Shown: piece by piece, positions 30,214 to 39,456 of the stretch
How positions within the stretch are numbered: position 1 is the stretch's first letter
Layout of the letters: each line of letters starts with the position of its first letter
Origin: Salinibaculum rarum
GTDB lineage: Archaea > Halobacteriota > Halobacteria > Halobacteriales > Haloarculaceae
DNA: 64,000 nucleotides
NCBI RefSeq assembly: GCF_030505615.1
Contig: NZ_CP129992.1
Span: 1,116,001-1,180,000, forward strand
Direction of reading: 5' to 3'
The notes under the pieces: generated by a model
The model's input: only the letters and a program-made list of their open reading frames with translations
Told to the model about the DNA's origin: nothing
The model's database searches: none
Made by a program: the position numbers and the translations under genes

Positions 30214-30444
30214 ATGAGTCCACAGGGTCGCGACGTCGAGTTCACGCTTTCGGATGTCACAGCTGTCTTCGAATCCCGAGAGGATTACGCCGAACCGCTG
30301 ACTGCAAGCGAAGTCGCTGACCGTCTGGACTGTTCGCGCCGCACTGCGTTGAACAAACTCCACCAGCTCCAAGAGCAGACGGACCTCAAGAGCAAGAAGG
30401 TCGGCGGCCGGAGCCGGGTCTGGTGGATACCGGTCAACGTTTGA
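30214..30444 (+). CDS. Small winged-helix DNA-binding protein
   Basis: The product is 76 residues. The recognition region PLTASEVADRLDCSRRTALNKLHQLQEQTDLKSKKV, reported here as a helix-turn-helix near residues 27-50, is followed by a wing (GGRSRVWWIP). No ligand domain is present. It lies just after the pilus operon and could regulate it, but there is no direct sign. Its end overlaps the convergent minus-strand gene by 11 nt. Confidence 0.8.
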   Translation: MSPQGRDVEFTLSDVTAVFESREDYAEPLTASEVADRLDCSRRTALNKLHQLQEQTDLKSKKVGGRSRVWWIPVNV

Positions 30445-30973
30445 AGCCCCACTCCTTGGCTCGCTCGCGTGCCTGGTCACGGGCACGCTCCTGAATCGAC
30501 GCGATCTTTTCTTCGTCGTCGAGGAACGCCTCGACGGCATCGGCTCCGGCAGTCGATTCCTCGTGTTCTGTTCTGCGTTCGTCCGGCGTGGCTGCCAGCG
30601 TCCGCTCTGCCAGGTCCGGGTCGCTGGCGAGTCGCTTCGCTGGGAGTTCGGGCGGTAGCTGGAAATGGTCGCTGTCGTGGACTGGCGCGAGTGCGTCGGC
30701 GTCGAGTTCGTACAGTTCCAGACGGTAGGGACCGGCGACTGCGATGTCGGAGAGTGCGTCTGCACCGGCGCTCTCGGTCCCGGTGTGGTATGCGCCGCTC
30801 GGGACTCCGTCCTCGAAGATGAGGACGCCGGCGCCGTCGCCGTCGAGCAAGAGCGCGTCCTGCGATTCGAGCCGTGCGTAGCCCGTCAGCGCACTCTCCA
30901 GTGCCGTCGCGAGGACGGTGCCCACGTCGGCGACGACGCGCTGGCGGACGAGTTGGCCGCGTGGCAGTTTCAT
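30434..30973 (-). CDS. Haloarchaeal protein coupled to a MinD-like ATPase
   Basis: The product is 179 residues. The N-terminal part (MKLPRGQLVRQRVVADVGTVLATALES) and the centre (DALLLDGDGAGVLIFEDGVPSGAYHTG) form an alpha/beta pattern like small DUF4388-type scaffolds. The C-terminal 60 residues are charged and helical (QERARDQARERAKEWGFKR). No catalytic motif is seen. Its ATG overlaps the MinD-like stop by 4 nt, so the pair probably functions together as ATPase plus partner. Confidence 0.7.
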   Translation of the reverse strand: MKLPRGQLVRQRVVADVGTVLATALESALTGYARLESQDALLLDGDGAGVLIFEDGVPSGAYHTGTESAGADALSDIAVAGPYRLELYELDADALAPVHDSDHFQLPPELPAKRLASDPDLAERTLAATPDERRTEHEESTAGADAVEAFLDDEEKIASIQERARDQARERAKEWGFKR

Positions 30974-31737
30974 AGTTCGTCCGGGACGACCGCACGCCGG
31001 AACCGGTCTGCGACGGCGCCGGAGGTGCCCGGTCGAACGTCCAGCCGGTCGGCAGCAGTACGGTAGGCCGCGGCAGCGTCGGTCTCTGGAGCGTATGCCA
31101 GAAGTGGCTTGCCCGCCCGACGCGCCGCGCGCACGGTGTCACTCTCGGGCACGTTCGCCAGCGTCTCACCGTCGAAGTACCGCTCTGCCTTCCTGGCGAT
31201 AGTGTCGATGTCTGCGTCGTCGGTGACTCGATTGAACAGGAGGCCGGCGACGTCGGTGCCGTACGTCGAGGCGTACTCCTGGACTTTCAGTCCGTTCGAG
31301 AGCGAGGGAATCGTCGGCTGGAGGACGACGACGATGCGGTCGGCCAGGACGATCGGCAGGACGGCCGCCCGACTTCCGAGCGTCGCCGCGGAGTCGAGCA
31401 AGATGACGTCGGTGTCGGCGGCCAGCGTCGCGACGACGTCCCGGAGTCTGTCCGGGTCTGCCTCCCGAAAGCCGGCGAGTGACGTCCCGCAGGGGACCAC
31501 GTCCATCCCGAACCGGTCGTAGACGGCTTCGTGTGTCGTGGCTGTTCCCGCGAGGACGTCGTGGAGTGTCGTCTCGACGTCCGCGAGGCCGGCGTGAAAG
31601 AGGATATTTGCCATCCCGGTGTCGGCGTCGATAATCGTCACGTCGTGTGTGTCGGCGAGTGCCATGCCCAGCGCGAGCGTGCTCGTCGTCTTCCCCGTCC
31701 CCCCTTTGCCGCTGGCGACGGCGAACGCTTCCACCAT
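30970..31737 (-). CDS. MinD/ParA-like P-loop ATPase
   Basis: The product is 255 residues from ATG 31737. The deviant Walker A is FAVASGKGGTGKTTSTLALG (residues 5-24), with both the first and second Lys. Then come VTIIDADTGMANILFHAGL (switch I region) and DVILLDSAATLGSRAAVLP (Walker B). No membrane-targeting amphipathic helix is evident at the C-terminus. ATP-driven dimerisation is expected, with the cargo unknown. It lies 111 nt downstream of cbiP and may be a separate unit. Confidence 0.85.
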   Translation of the reverse strand: MVEAFAVASGKGGTGKTTSTLALGMALADTHDVTIIDADTGMANILFHAGLADVETTLHDVLAGTATTHEAVYDRFGMDVVPCGTSLAGFREADPDRLRDVVATLAADTDVILLDSAATLGSRAAVLPIVLADRIVVVLQPTIPSLSNGLKVQEYASTYGTDVAGLLFNRVTDDADIDTIARKAERYFDGETLANVPESDTVRAARRAGKPLLAYAPETDAAAAYRTAADRLDVRPGTSGAVADRFRRAVVPDEL

Positions 31738-31848
31738 CTTGTCGGCTCTTGTCTTGCTTTCCAGTATAAAAGCTCGCATGTCCGCTCTTTTCGCCGTCGC
31801 GCGGTCGGAGACCGTTTTCGCGTATCGCCACGTGCCAGTCGGTACTGG

Positions 31849-33360
31849 TCACAGAGTCTGCAAGTTGAGGGGGTCGAGGTCGACGAACTCTTCGAGGAGT
31901 GTCGCTGCGCGGTCGTACGGTGAGGGCTGTGCTCGCTCATCTGGCTGTGGACCCACCGACGCTCGGTCGAAGACAGTCTCGACGAACGCCCGGCGGACGG
32001 TCTCGTTTTCGAAGAGACCGTGGAGGTAGGTGCCGAGCACGCGCTCGGTCCCGGCGCCGCGTCCGCCGAAGGGCCGCGCGGCGTCGCCGACCAGCTCCGT
32101 GCGGCCCATGTGTATCTCGTATCCGGTAACCTCCCCGTGTGCGCCCGCGAGCGGTCCCACGCCGTCCACCTCGCGCGTGACCGCTTCGACGCGTTTCTCC
32201 GGGTCGAAGTGTGTCGCGACGGGAAGCAATCCCAGACCGACCACCTCGTCGGCCCCACTGGCGCTTTCGACGGCGGCGTTCGTGATTCGCTCCCCGAGCA
32301 TCTGGTAGCCACCACAGATGCCGACGATTGGTCCCTCGAAGGCTCTGATGCGCTCGGCCATCCTCGACTCTCTGAGTGCGAGCAGGTCGTCGACCGTATT
32401 CTTCGTGCCCGGGATGGCGACGGCATCGGCGTCGAGTGGGTCTTCGAGCGGGACGTACGCGACGCGAACGCCCCGGACGCGAGCGAGCGGGCCGAAGTCG
32501 GTAAAATTCGAGATACGCGGGAGTCGGGGGACCGCGATGGTAACGGCCTGGTCGTCGGGGACGCCGTCGTCGGCACCGTCAAGCGCGCGTTTACCCTCCG
32601 ATGGCAAGGAGACGCTGTCCTCTTCCGGAAGGCCGGGGTCGTCGTGGGGAACGACCCCGAGGACGGGAACGCCGGTCCTGTCTTCGAACTCCTCGAGACC
32701 GGGCCGGAGGATAGCGCGGTCTCCCCGGAACTTCGTGATGACTGCCCCGACGACCTGCTCTCTGAGGTCACCGGGCAGCAGTTCGAGCGTCCCGACGAGG
32801 CTGGCGAAGACGCCGCCGCGCTCGATGTCTGCGACCAGCAGAATCTCCGCATCCGAAAAGCGAGCCGTCTCGACGTTCGCCAGGTCCCGGTCGCGGAGGT
32901 TCGGTTCGGCGATTGAGCCGGCACCCTCCGCGACGAGCACGTCGTGGTCGCTGGCGAGTCGTTCGTAGGACTCGCGGGCCGCGGCGAGTGCCGCTTCCCA
33001 GTGGTCCTCGTAGTAGCTACCCGCGCTGTAGTGGCCGACTGCCTCGCCGTGGACGATGACCTGCGACTCGCCCTCGCCGCGGGGTTTCAGCAAGACAGGA
33101 TTCATGTCGACGGTCGCAGGCACGCGAGCAGCCCGCGCCTGGACGTACTGGGAGACGCCGATTTCGCCGCCGGACTCTCCTCGCCCCGGGACCGCGCGAG
33201 CGTTGTTGCTCATGTTCTGTGCCTTGTAGGGCGCGACAGCGACGTTCCGGTCTGCGAGAATCCGACACAGCCCCGCCGCGACGGTGCTCTTGCCGACGTG
33301 GCTCGCTGTCCCGGCGACCAGAACCGTCTTGGCTGACTCGCTGTCGCGCTGGTCGTCCAT
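31849..33360 (-). CDS. cbiP: Cobyric acid synthase
   Basis: The product is 503 residues. It amidates carboxylates b, d, e and g of adenosylcobyrinate a,c-diamide. The N-terminal dethiobiotin-synthetase-like P-loop is [19 protein letters not shown], followed by [12 protein letters not shown]. The GATase domain has [11 protein letters not shown] (Cys nucleophile near 345) and [11 protein letters not shown] with the His. Co-transcribed with cobO, with only 2 nt between. Confidence 0.95.
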   Translation of the reverse strand: MDDQRDSESAKTVLVAGTASHVGKSTVAAGLCRILADRNVAVAPYKAQNMSNNARAVPGRGESGGEIGVSQYVQARAARVPATVDMNPVLLKPRGEGESQVIVHGEAVGHYSAGSYYEDHWEAALAAARESYERLASDHDVLVAEGAGSIAEPNLRDRDLANVETARFSDAEILLVADIERGGVFASLVGTLELLPGDLREQVVGAVITKFRGDRAILRPGLEEFEDRTGVPVLGVVPHDDPGLPEEDSVSLPSEGKRALDGADDGVPDDQAVTIAVPRLPRISNFTDFGPLARVRGVRVAYVPLEDPLDADAVAIPGTKNTVDDLLALRESRMAERIRAFEGPIVGICGGYQMLGERITNAAVESASGADEVVGLGLLPVATHFDPEKRVEAVTREVDGVGPLAGAHGEVTGYEIHMGRTELVGDAARPFGGRGAGTERVLGTYLHGLFENETVRRAFVETVFDRASVGPQPDERAQPSPYDRAATLLEEFVDLDPLNLQTL

Positions 33361-33362
33361 GC

Positions 33363-34022
33363 TCAGAACTCAGTCCCCTTCCGGGCGCCCTGCCCGGCTT
33401 CGATTGGATGGCTCTCTTTGCGAACGTTCGTTACGAGGTCGGCGGCGTCGGTGACGTATTCGGGACGGTCGTGTCCGCCGGTGAGGACGAGTTCCAGCCC
33501 CTCTGGTTTGCGCTCGACTAGCTCGACCACGTCTGCGGGGTCGACCAGCCCGCGATTTGCCGCGTAGAGAATCTCGTCGATAATCAGCATGTGAACGCCG
33601 TCGTCGGCACTGCCCTCGAGGGCAAATGGCGTCGAGAGGTCGGCCTCGGCGGCAGCGTCGACGAGTTCCGTCGCCCGTGCGAGTGCGCCCTGCGCTTTCG
33701 CCTCGTGTTCGTCGTCGGCCGACCCGTCCAGGAAGCCATGCCAGCCGTAGTGGCCCGAATTCTCGTGGGTGATGCCCGGGAGGGCGGCCATCGCGTTGTA
33801 CTCGCCGCGTACGTCCTCGACGGTTCCCGTGCCGCCTTTCATCAACTGGAGAACGTGGACGCGGTAACCGTGCCCGGCCGCGCGCATCGCCATCCCCAGT
33901 GCCGCGGTGGTCTTTCCCTTCCCGTCACCCCACCAGACCTGGACCAGTCCGAACTCCTCGGGCGCTGCTGGCTCGATTGGCTGGGCCTGGACTACCGACT
34001 CGGTGGCGTCGTCTCCTGTCAT
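33363..34022 (-). CDS. cobO: Cob(I)yrinic acid a,c-diamide adenosyltransferase
   Basis: The product is 219 residues, CobA/CobO/BtuR type. The P-loop [21 protein letters not shown], positions about 32-52, is decisive. [15 protein letters not shown] and [13 protein letters not shown] (Walker B-like) follow. It adds the 5'-deoxyadenosyl group to Co(I) corrinoids. It sits 59 nt after cbiZ and 2 nt before cbiP. Confidence 0.95.
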   Translation of the reverse strand: MTGDDATESVVQAQPIEPAAPEEFGLVQVWWGDGKGKTTAALGMAMRAAGHGYRVHVLQLMKGGTGTVEDVRGEYNAMAALPGITHENSGHYGWHGFLDGSADDEHEAKAQGALARATELVDAAAEADLSTPFALEGSADDGVHMLIIDEILYAANRGLVDPADVVELVERKPEGLELVLTGGHDRPEYVTDAADLVTNVRKESHPIEAGQGARKGTEF

Positions 34023-34081
34023 GATATCTCTCGCGACACTCCGTTGGAAACTGCAGTTGCCCTAGGGAAATAGCTGTTGTG

Positions 34082-34786
34082 CTACGGCTGGAACGGCTCG
34101 GTTTCGCGGTCGGTGACGACACCGTGGGCCGCGTCGGCGACCGACAGCGGCAGGTCGGTGTCGGTGTAGCGTGCACGGAGACTCGCCGTGACTGTATCGC
34201 GGACGCAGGCCCGGACTGCACTGCCGACTTCGGTACCGCTGCCGGCGAACGCCATCGGGTCACCGCCGGGGTCACAGCCGACCGCGAGTGCGTCGCTGGT
34301 CGTTCCGGTAAAGCCCGTCAGCGATTGGAGGGTCGCAGCCTTTGCCTCGACTGCTGTCGCCAGCAGAGTCGCCAGCGTCCCATCTTCGAGTGCCCGCGTC
34401 GTCCCGACGAGCAGGTTCACTGTGCCGACCGGCGGCTGGTCGTCTGCGCTGGCCTCGGCGGCGCGTGCCTGGCCGTTCTCAACTGGCAACGAAGCCGGAT
34501 TCGAGAGGCCGACAGTCGCAACGACTGTGACACTGCCCGCACGAGCGCCGCGGGCGTGTACGAGGTCGACGCCGGTCAGCAGGACGGGGCCGGCGCGCTC
34601 GAATCCGGCAACACTCAGACGCTCGCGTGCGTAGTCGTCCAGGTCGGTCCGTTCGAACCCCGTCGGGACCGAGACGTTGAACGCGGCGTCGGCTGTCCGG
34701 TAGCCACCGTCCCACCCGGTCGCTAGCCAGCGTGCCCCTTCGTGGCCGAGTCGACAGACGCCGTCGACACAACGTGTCTCAAACAT
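34082..34786 (-). CDS. cbiZ: Adenosylcobinamide amidohydrolase
   Basis: The product is 234 residues from ATG 34786 (MFETRCVDGVCRLGHEGARW); an ATG three codons upstream is possible. CbiZ cleaves adenosylcobinamide to adenosylcobyric acid for corrinoid salvage. It is recognised by GGYRTADAAFNVSVPTGF, LLTGVDLVHARGAR, PVGTVNLLVGTTRALEDG, AVEAKAATLQSL and GTTSDALAVGCDP. It overlaps the cobD end by 8 nt. Confidence 0.85.
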   Translation of the reverse strand: MFETRCVDGVCRLGHEGARWLATGWDGGYRTADAAFNVSVPTGFERTDLDDYARERLSVAGFERAGPVLLTGVDLVHARGARAGSVTVVATVGLSNPASLPVENGQARAAEASADDQPPVGTVNLLVGTTRALEDGTLATLLATAVEAKAATLQSLTGFTGTTSDALAVGCDPGGDPMAFAGSGTEVGSAVRACVRDTVTASLRARYTDTDLPLSVADAAHGVVTDRETEPFQP

Positions 34787-35873
34787 CGAGAGCATCCAGG
34801 AGGCGGTCGTTTTCGTCGGGCAGGCGGACGGCAACGCGGACGTGCTGGTCGAGCCCACGGAACGTCCGGGCGTCCCGGACGGCGATGTCGGCGCGTTCGA
34901 CCGTTTCGAGCAGGTCCTCGACTGCCTCGGCGCTCCCACAGTCGAGCAGGAGAAACGGTGCGTCGGAGGGGTGGACGTCGAACCGTTCCGAGAGGCGGTC
35001 GCGCATTCGCGCCCGCTCGCTTGCGACGCGCTCGCGAGTGGCCTCGACAAACGCCGTCTGTCCGAGACAGTGGGTTCCGACGGCGGCGGCCACCGTCCCG
35101 AGGCCCCACGACAGCCGCGCTGTGTCGAGGCGGTCACGGTACTCGCCGGTCGCCACCGCAAAGCCCGCACGGAGGCCGGGCAGGCCGAATATCTTCGTCA
35201 GCGACCGGGCGACGACGACGCCGTCGTGGCCGGCCAGCGTCAGCAGGTCGGTAAAGTCGATGAACGCTTCGTCGACGAGCAGCGCCGTGCCCGCATCCCT
35301 GCAGCGGTCGGCGAAGGCCCAGAGGCGGTCGGGGTCGGAGGCGTCGCCGGTGGGATTGTTCGGGGTACAGACCACGACGAGCGCGAACTCCGCTGGGTCG
35401 GCGTCGAGCACCTCGTCGTGGGGGACGAACCTGGGAGTCCCACCCTGGAGTCGCACTTCGCGGGCGTACTCCCCGAAACTCGGCGTCGGGACGAGCACCT
35501 CGTCGCCGGACTGAACTGTCGTGGCAATCGTCAGGCGGATTGCAGCCAGCCCGCCGGCGGTCGGAATCACGTCGGCGGCGTCACACCCGACGTACTCGGC
35601 GGCTGCTGCGCGGAACTCGTCGTAATCTGCCGTGGGGTAGGACTCCGCCACCGAGAGCGTGGCGTCGTACACCTGCCTGACGCCGTCGGGACGAAGGGGG
35701 TTCGTGTTCGCACTGAAATCCAGCAGATGTGGGTCCTCGCTGCTCCCGTGTGGGACCCGGCCAGCGCCGACGCCAGCCTGGGGTTCCGAGGGGGCGTTCG
35801 CCTCGCTCGCTGTGTCGTCACTCGGCGATTCACTCGCACCCGAGCGCAGGTCGTCGACGGCGTCCGGGTCCAT
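34779..35873 (-). CDS. cobD: L-threonine-O-3-phosphate decarboxylase (CobD type)
   Basis: The product is 364 residues, PLP fold type I (HisC-like). It provides (R)-1-amino-2-propanol phosphate for the nucleotide-loop linker. The motifs LLDFSANTNPLRPDG, PTAGGLAAIRLTIA, VCTPNNPTGD and the PLP-lysine motif VARSLTKIFGLPGLRAGF support it. The long Asp/Glu/Ser-rich N-terminus (about 45 residues) is a haloarchaeal addition. It is called threonine-phosphate decarboxylase rather than histidinol-phosphate aminotransferase because of operon context. Confidence 0.85.
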   Translation of the reverse strand: MDPDAVDDLRSGASESPSDDTASEANAPSEPQAGVGAGRVPHGSSEDPHLLDFSANTNPLRPDGVRQVYDATLSVAESYPTADYDEFRAAAAEYVGCDAADVIPTAGGLAAIRLTIATTVQSGDEVLVPTPSFGEYAREVRLQGGTPRFVPHDEVLDADPAEFALVVVCTPNNPTGDASDPDRLWAFADRCRDAGTALLVDEAFIDFTDLLTLAGHDGVVVARSLTKIFGLPGLRAGFAVATGEYRDRLDTARLSWGLGTVAAAVGTHCLGQTAFVEATRERVASERARMRDRLSERFDVHPSDAPFLLLDCGSAEAVEDLLETVERADIAVRDARTFRGLDQHVRVAVRLPDENDRLLDALDV

Positions 35874-35924
35874 GTCTGTCTGTACACTCTCCCCGTTCTG
35901 GTTAACAGTTTTGCTGGGACTCCG

Positions 35925-36485
35925 CTATCGTCCTGCGAGTTGCCATTCCGCTCTCCGCGCATCTGCCCGTCGGTTGACGTTGACCGCGAACTGGCGCTCA
36001 CGTCGGACCGCCACCTCGTCGTCGGCACCGTCGACGACGTTGATGCCGGCCGGCGTCACCGCCACCCCTCGATACCGGAACTGTGTGTCGACGCTCAGTC
36101 CGAGCGCACGCTTTCGCCCGACCGGAACGGCGACCGTGAGCGACCCACTCGCGACGTCGACGACAGCGTCGACGGCTTCCCCGTCGAGCAACGGGAGGTC
36201 GGCAGCGACGGTCACCACCGGGCGAGTGATGCGGTCGTCGGCCAGCGCCCGGTCGAGGTCGGCAACGTACCCCTCGCCCGGCGTCTCGATAGTCGGACAG
36301 TCGAGCGTTGCTTTCGTCTCCGATGTCGCCGGGGAGGTGACCGCGAAGGTTCGTTCGACCGTGCTGTTGGATAGTGCCCGGCGAACGCGCTCGACCATCG
36401 GCGTTCCCGCGACGGGAAACAGCGGCTTCTCCCGGTCGCTTGCCAGCCGCGTCCCTTCTCCGCCACACATCAGTAGAGCGTCCAC
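35925..36485 (-). CDS. cobY: GTP:adenosylcobinamide-phosphate guanylyltransferase CobY
   Basis: The product is 186 residues from a GTG at 36485 (V/M-DALLMCGGEGTRLASDREKPL), which matches the family N-terminus. The nucleotidyltransferase signature is GGEGTRL...KPLFPVAGTPM. VVTVAADLPLLDGEAVD supplies the metal-binding Asp. CobY is the archaeal non-orthologous replacement for bacterial CobU. It overlaps cobS by 16 nt. Confidence 0.9.
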   Translation of the reverse strand: MDALLMCGGEGTRLASDREKPLFPVAGTPMVERVRRALSNSTVERTFAVTSPATSETKATLDCPTIETPGEGYVADLDRALADDRITRPVVTVAADLPLLDGEAVDAVVDVASGSLTVAVPVGRKRALGLSVDTQFRYRGVAVTPAGINVVDGADDEVAVRRERQFAVNVNRRADARRAEWQLAGR

Positions 36486-37213
36486 ACGACCACCCCCGCG
36501 TGCAGGCCCGCGATGCGTGCGAGTTCGTTTGTCGCCCCGAAGACGTCGCCGCCGACGCCGTCGAGGGTGGCGTGTGCCCACTGTCTGAGACCGAGCGCGA
36601 CGAGCGGGCCGGCGACCACGGCAGCCGTCGCCGCGGGCACAGGCCAGGTGAGAACTGTCGCGGGGACCGCCAGCGCGATACCGAGCACTAGCTGTCCGGT
36701 CCCCGCACCGAGCAACCGCGAGCCGAGACCGTCGTGGCTCGGGCGACCAGTCGCGGCGAGCGTGACAATGCCGAGTTTCGCGCCGACTTCACCCGCCATG
36801 ACGATACCGAGCGCAGCGCGCACCGGCATCGTCGCGAGGACGAGCGCGGCGAGAGCGAGTCCAGCCACGCCGACCGCCACGGCGACGACCGCGCCGACGC
36901 CGACGGTCGTATCGCGCATCACTGACCGGCGCTTCTCGGGGTCGCCGTGGACGACGGCCGCGTCGCCGAGGTCGGCGAGGCCGTCGGCGTGATTGATGCC
37001 CGTCACAGCGACGACTGCGAGGACGTACAGCAACGCGACTGTCGGTGCCGGGCCGGGAACCACAAGCGCCAGCCCGACGAGTGCGCCGACGAGATAGCCG
37101 ACCAATGGGACGACGCCGACGCGCGCACAGAAGGCGTCGAAGGCCTGCTGGTTTTGGCCGACCGGAATCTGTGTGAGAAAGCCGACTGCGCCCCGGAGTG
37201 CGCTCAGTACCAC
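36470..37213 (-). CDS. cobS: Adenosylcobinamide-GDP ribazoletransferase (cobalamin synthase)
   Basis: The product is 247 residues from GTG 37213 (V/M-VLSALRGAVGFLTQIPVG). A polytopic membrane enzyme with about six helices, it joins adenosylcobinamide-GDP and alpha-ribazole(-phosphate). The metal/phosphate motif GINHADGLADLGDA (Asp-rich) and the following DTTVGVGAVV are standard. Its GTG start overlaps cbiB by 10 nt. Confidence 0.9.
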   Translation of the reverse strand: MVLSALRGAVGFLTQIPVGQNQQAFDAFCARVGVVPLVGYLVGALVGLALVVPGPAPTVALLYVLAVVAVTGINHADGLADLGDAAVVHGDPEKRRSVMRDTTVGVGAVVAVAVGVAGLALAALVLATMPVRAALGIVMAGEVGAKLGIVTLAATGRPSHDGLGSRLLGAGTGQLVLGIALAVPATVLTWPVPAATAAVVAGPLVALGLRQWAHATLDGVGGDVFGATNELARIAGLHAGVVVWTLY

Positions 37214-38151
37214 GCCACCACCCCCGCGAGTGCGTACGCGAGGAGGCCGGTCACGGCAACGCGCCGGACGGCGACCGTTGTAACCGCGGTGTCGGGCAAC
37301 TCCTGCTCGGCATTGAGCACGTAGTGGCCGGGCTTTTCGAGTCGAACGGCCAGGCCAGCAGCCAGCGTCCCCATCGGCCACCCGGAGTTTGGCGACGCGA
37401 GACGCCCCTGCCAGCGGCGTGCAGCCACCAGCGCGCCCGGCCGGGCCAGCACGACGGCGAGCAAGACCGCGCTCACGCGGGCAGGGAGCCACATCACGGC
37501 ATCGTCGAGCCGAGCCGGACCCTTCCCCGTCGGTTTCGTGTGATAGCCGAGCATCGAATCGAGCGTGTTGACGCCCTTCACCCACGCTGCTCCGCCACAG
37601 CCTGCGGCGATGGCGAGGACTGGCCCCGCACCCGTGGCGGCTGCTCCCGCCGCGAAGACGGCGTAATACAGCAGCGGCGCGACCAGTCCGTCCGCGAGAT
37701 TCTCCGCGAGACTCTCGACGGCGGCGCTTCGAATCTCGCCTGCCGAGAGATGCGTCGCGTCCCGCCCGGCCAGCGCACGCAGTTGCTCCCGTGCCAGCTC
37801 GATGTCCTCGCCGGTCGCCGTGACGACGTCGCGCACCCGGTCGAGGAGTCGCCGGAGACTCGTCGAGACGAAAAGCGCCACCGCGCCGACGAGCGCGCCA
37901 GCGAGCGGGTCCACTTGCCCGGCTGCCAGCACAACACTGCCGACCACCAGCCCGACAGCAACCGGGAGGACGGCGGCGGCGACGCTGCCGACGATACCAG
38001 GCCGACCCCAGGGTCTGTCGACGCGTCCGACCAGTCGGCCGAACCACGCGACAGGGTGGAGCCGCCGGGGCGGTTCACCGACTGCGACATCGAGTGCGAG
38101 CGACCCGCCGAGGACGAGCGCGCTCAGTCCCACGCTGACTCCTCCAGCCAC
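37204..38151 (-). CDS. cbiB: Adenosylcobinamide-phosphate synthase
   Basis: The product is 315 residues. It attaches aminopropanol phosphate to adenosylcobyric acid. Features are LALDVAVGEPPRRLHPVAWFGR, SLAENLADGLVAPLLYYAVFA, VNTLDSMLGYHTK and RLDDAVMWLPARVSA, quoted for their conserved Asp and Glu. The protein is multi-spanning. The start may be GTG 38151 or GTG 38133; the latter reduces overlap with the HAD gene from 28 to 10 nt. Confidence 0.9.
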   Translation of the reverse strand: MAGGVSVGLSALVLGGSLALDVAVGEPPRRLHPVAWFGRLVGRVDRPWGRPGIVGSVAAAVLPVAVGLVVGSVVLAAGQVDPLAGALVGAVALFVSTSLRRLLDRVRDVVTATGEDIELAREQLRALAGRDATHLSAGEIRSAAVESLAENLADGLVAPLLYYAVFAAGAAATGAGPVLAIAAGCGGAAWVKGVNTLDSMLGYHTKPTGKGPARLDDAVMWLPARVSAVLLAVVLARPGALVAARRWQGRLASPNSGWPMGTLAAGLAVRLEKPGHYVLNAEQELPDTAVTTVAVRRVAVTGLLAYALAGVVAWY

Positions 38152-38750
38152 GCGGGAAACTCCCTGAGCGGAACGTCGTCGAGTAGTACGACTGTCGCGT
38201 CGGTGGTCCGCGCTCCACCGTCGGTTCGGGCGTCGTCACCGACGTGCACCAGCGAGTCGAGGTCGACGCCGAGTTCGTCTGCCACGGCAGCGAACGCCCT
38301 GTCGTGGGGCTTGCGCCAGCCACAGCCGACGCTCGTGACGACCGTGTCGATAGAGTCGCCGATGTCCACGCGCGAGAGCGTCTGTTCGACGAGGCCGGGA
38401 AGGCTACAGTTCGAAAGGATACCCACCGGACCGGTAGCCGCTGCTGCGGTCAGTGCCTCGGTGGTGCCTTCACGGACCTCGACGGACCCGTCGAAGGCTG
38501 CAAGCAGCGCTTCCTTGACCGTGTCACTGCTTGCCGCGACGTCGCGACTATCGAGTGCGGCCTGTGTGTGTTCGACGAGCGAGAGTTCTCTGCCTCGCTC
38601 GACCGAGATGTGTGAGGACCGATACGAATCTTCCCAGTCCTCTGGGACAGAGATGCCACGAGCAGCGAGCTCCTCCGCGGCGGCCGCCCACGGCGCTGCT
38701 GGCCGCTCGGCGGTCACGAGTGTCCCAAAGCAGTCAAACGAGGTTGCCAC
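38124..38750 (-). CDS. HAD-superfamily protein in the cobalamin cluster
   Basis: The product is 208 residues. Motif I is SFDCFGTLV (DxF rather than DxD), typical of haloacid-dehalogenase-like members. LSNCSLPG is motif II, GWRKPHDRAF supplies the Lys, and VHVGDDARTDGGAR is motif IV. It is first in the cobalamin operon, overlapping cbiB. The pathway needs an alpha-ribazole-phosphate phosphatase and no CobC or CobZ is in view, so it is a candidate. The absent second Asp, the usual general acid in phosphatases, argues for caution. Confidence 0.8.
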   Translation of the reverse strand: MATSFDCFGTLVTAERPAAPWAAAAEELAARGISVPEDWEDSYRSSHISVERGRELSLVEHTQAALDSRDVAASSDTVKEALLAAFDGSVEVREGTTEALTAAAATGPVGILSNCSLPGLVEQTLSRVDIGDSIDTVVTSVGCGWRKPHDRAFAAVADELGVDLDSLVHVGDDARTDGGARTTDATVVLLDDVPLREFPAWLEESAWD

Positions 38751-38884
38751 TACCGTTGCAACGTCGCAATTCTACTTCAATCACGCGGGACAAAACGGTG
38801 TGTGACGCAGGTACCCGCGACCGTGGCCGACCCGTGCGGGTACGCGTCTGTGTCCGTGGCAGTGCCACGGGTGGTGCCTGGATG

Positions 38885-39052
38885 TCACTCCTGGACCCAC
38901 TTCGAGTGGCGAACGTCGAAACTCCCACAGGTGGGGCAGGTGTGGTGCTGGACCTCGAAGGTAGTCTCGCACGCGAGGCAGACGTACAGGGCCCGCTCCT
39001 CGCCCTCCTCCGAGATACCTGACACTTTTTTCGCTTTATTGAGGACACCCAT
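38885..39052 (-). CDS. Small zinc-ribbon protein
   Basis: The product is 55 residues from ATG 39052 (MGVLNKAKKVSGISEEGEER). A zinc knuckle with YVCLACETTFEVQHHTC and CPTCGSFDVRHSKWV gives two CxxC pairs in a rubredoxin-like arrangement. Haloarchaeal genomes have many such tiny CPxCG proteins of unknown role, several essential for stress responses. It is flanked by gene-free sequence on its upstream side. Confidence 0.75.
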   Translation of the reverse strand: MGVLNKAKKVSGISEEGEERALYVCLACETTFEVQHHTCPTCGSFDVRHSKWVQE

Positions 39053-39456
39053 CGCGACCACAGTAGACCAAAAGGCTTCGACTCTCAAAAAGCGGGTTGA
39101 TTGTTCACGCCATTTTGCACCGGCGCTGTCCTGCGATTCGGGACTTCCTATTCGTTTGCTGACTTCCGGCGGCTATCCCGCGATTTTTCGACGACATCGG
39201 TCTCAGACATCTGTCGAAAAATAATCTATGAGTTGATACCAGATACTGGTGTCTGTTCACTCTGCACACGCCTCTTTGGGTGGAAATGAGGGATATATTA
39301 TATATACTGGGCCGGCCTGGCTCTGACCCTGAGTTCTCGGATATATGAATTGTTTAGTAACGTATGTATCCGGCCGGATGATTGTAAAATTGTCCTATCT
39401 GAAATAGTATACTAACGCCGAATGTCGGTCGGCCGGCGCCGACTCTCAGCGGGCGG
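39053..39456. other. 404-bp AT-rich gene-free region
   Basis: The composition is well below the window average in G+C. It contains ATATATTATATATAC (around 39292-39306) and the repeated word GGATATAT (39291-39298 and 39340-39347). It also carries the mirrored words GGCCGGCC and CCGGCCGG. It is upstream of the zinc-ribbon gene and downstream of the sugar-dehydrogenase gene. A 62-codon plus-strand reading exists but is not coding-like. It may be a relic of inserted DNA or a long control region. Confidence 0.5.

Noticed and set aside
38751..38884. Cobalamin riboswitch before the cob operon
   Set aside because: The interval is short and shows no B12-box-like sequence; archaeal cob operons rarely use one.
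39101..39289. 62-codon plus-strand frame in the AT-rich gap
   Set aside because: No family resemblance, atypical amino-acid composition for a halophile (few acidic residues), no start signal.
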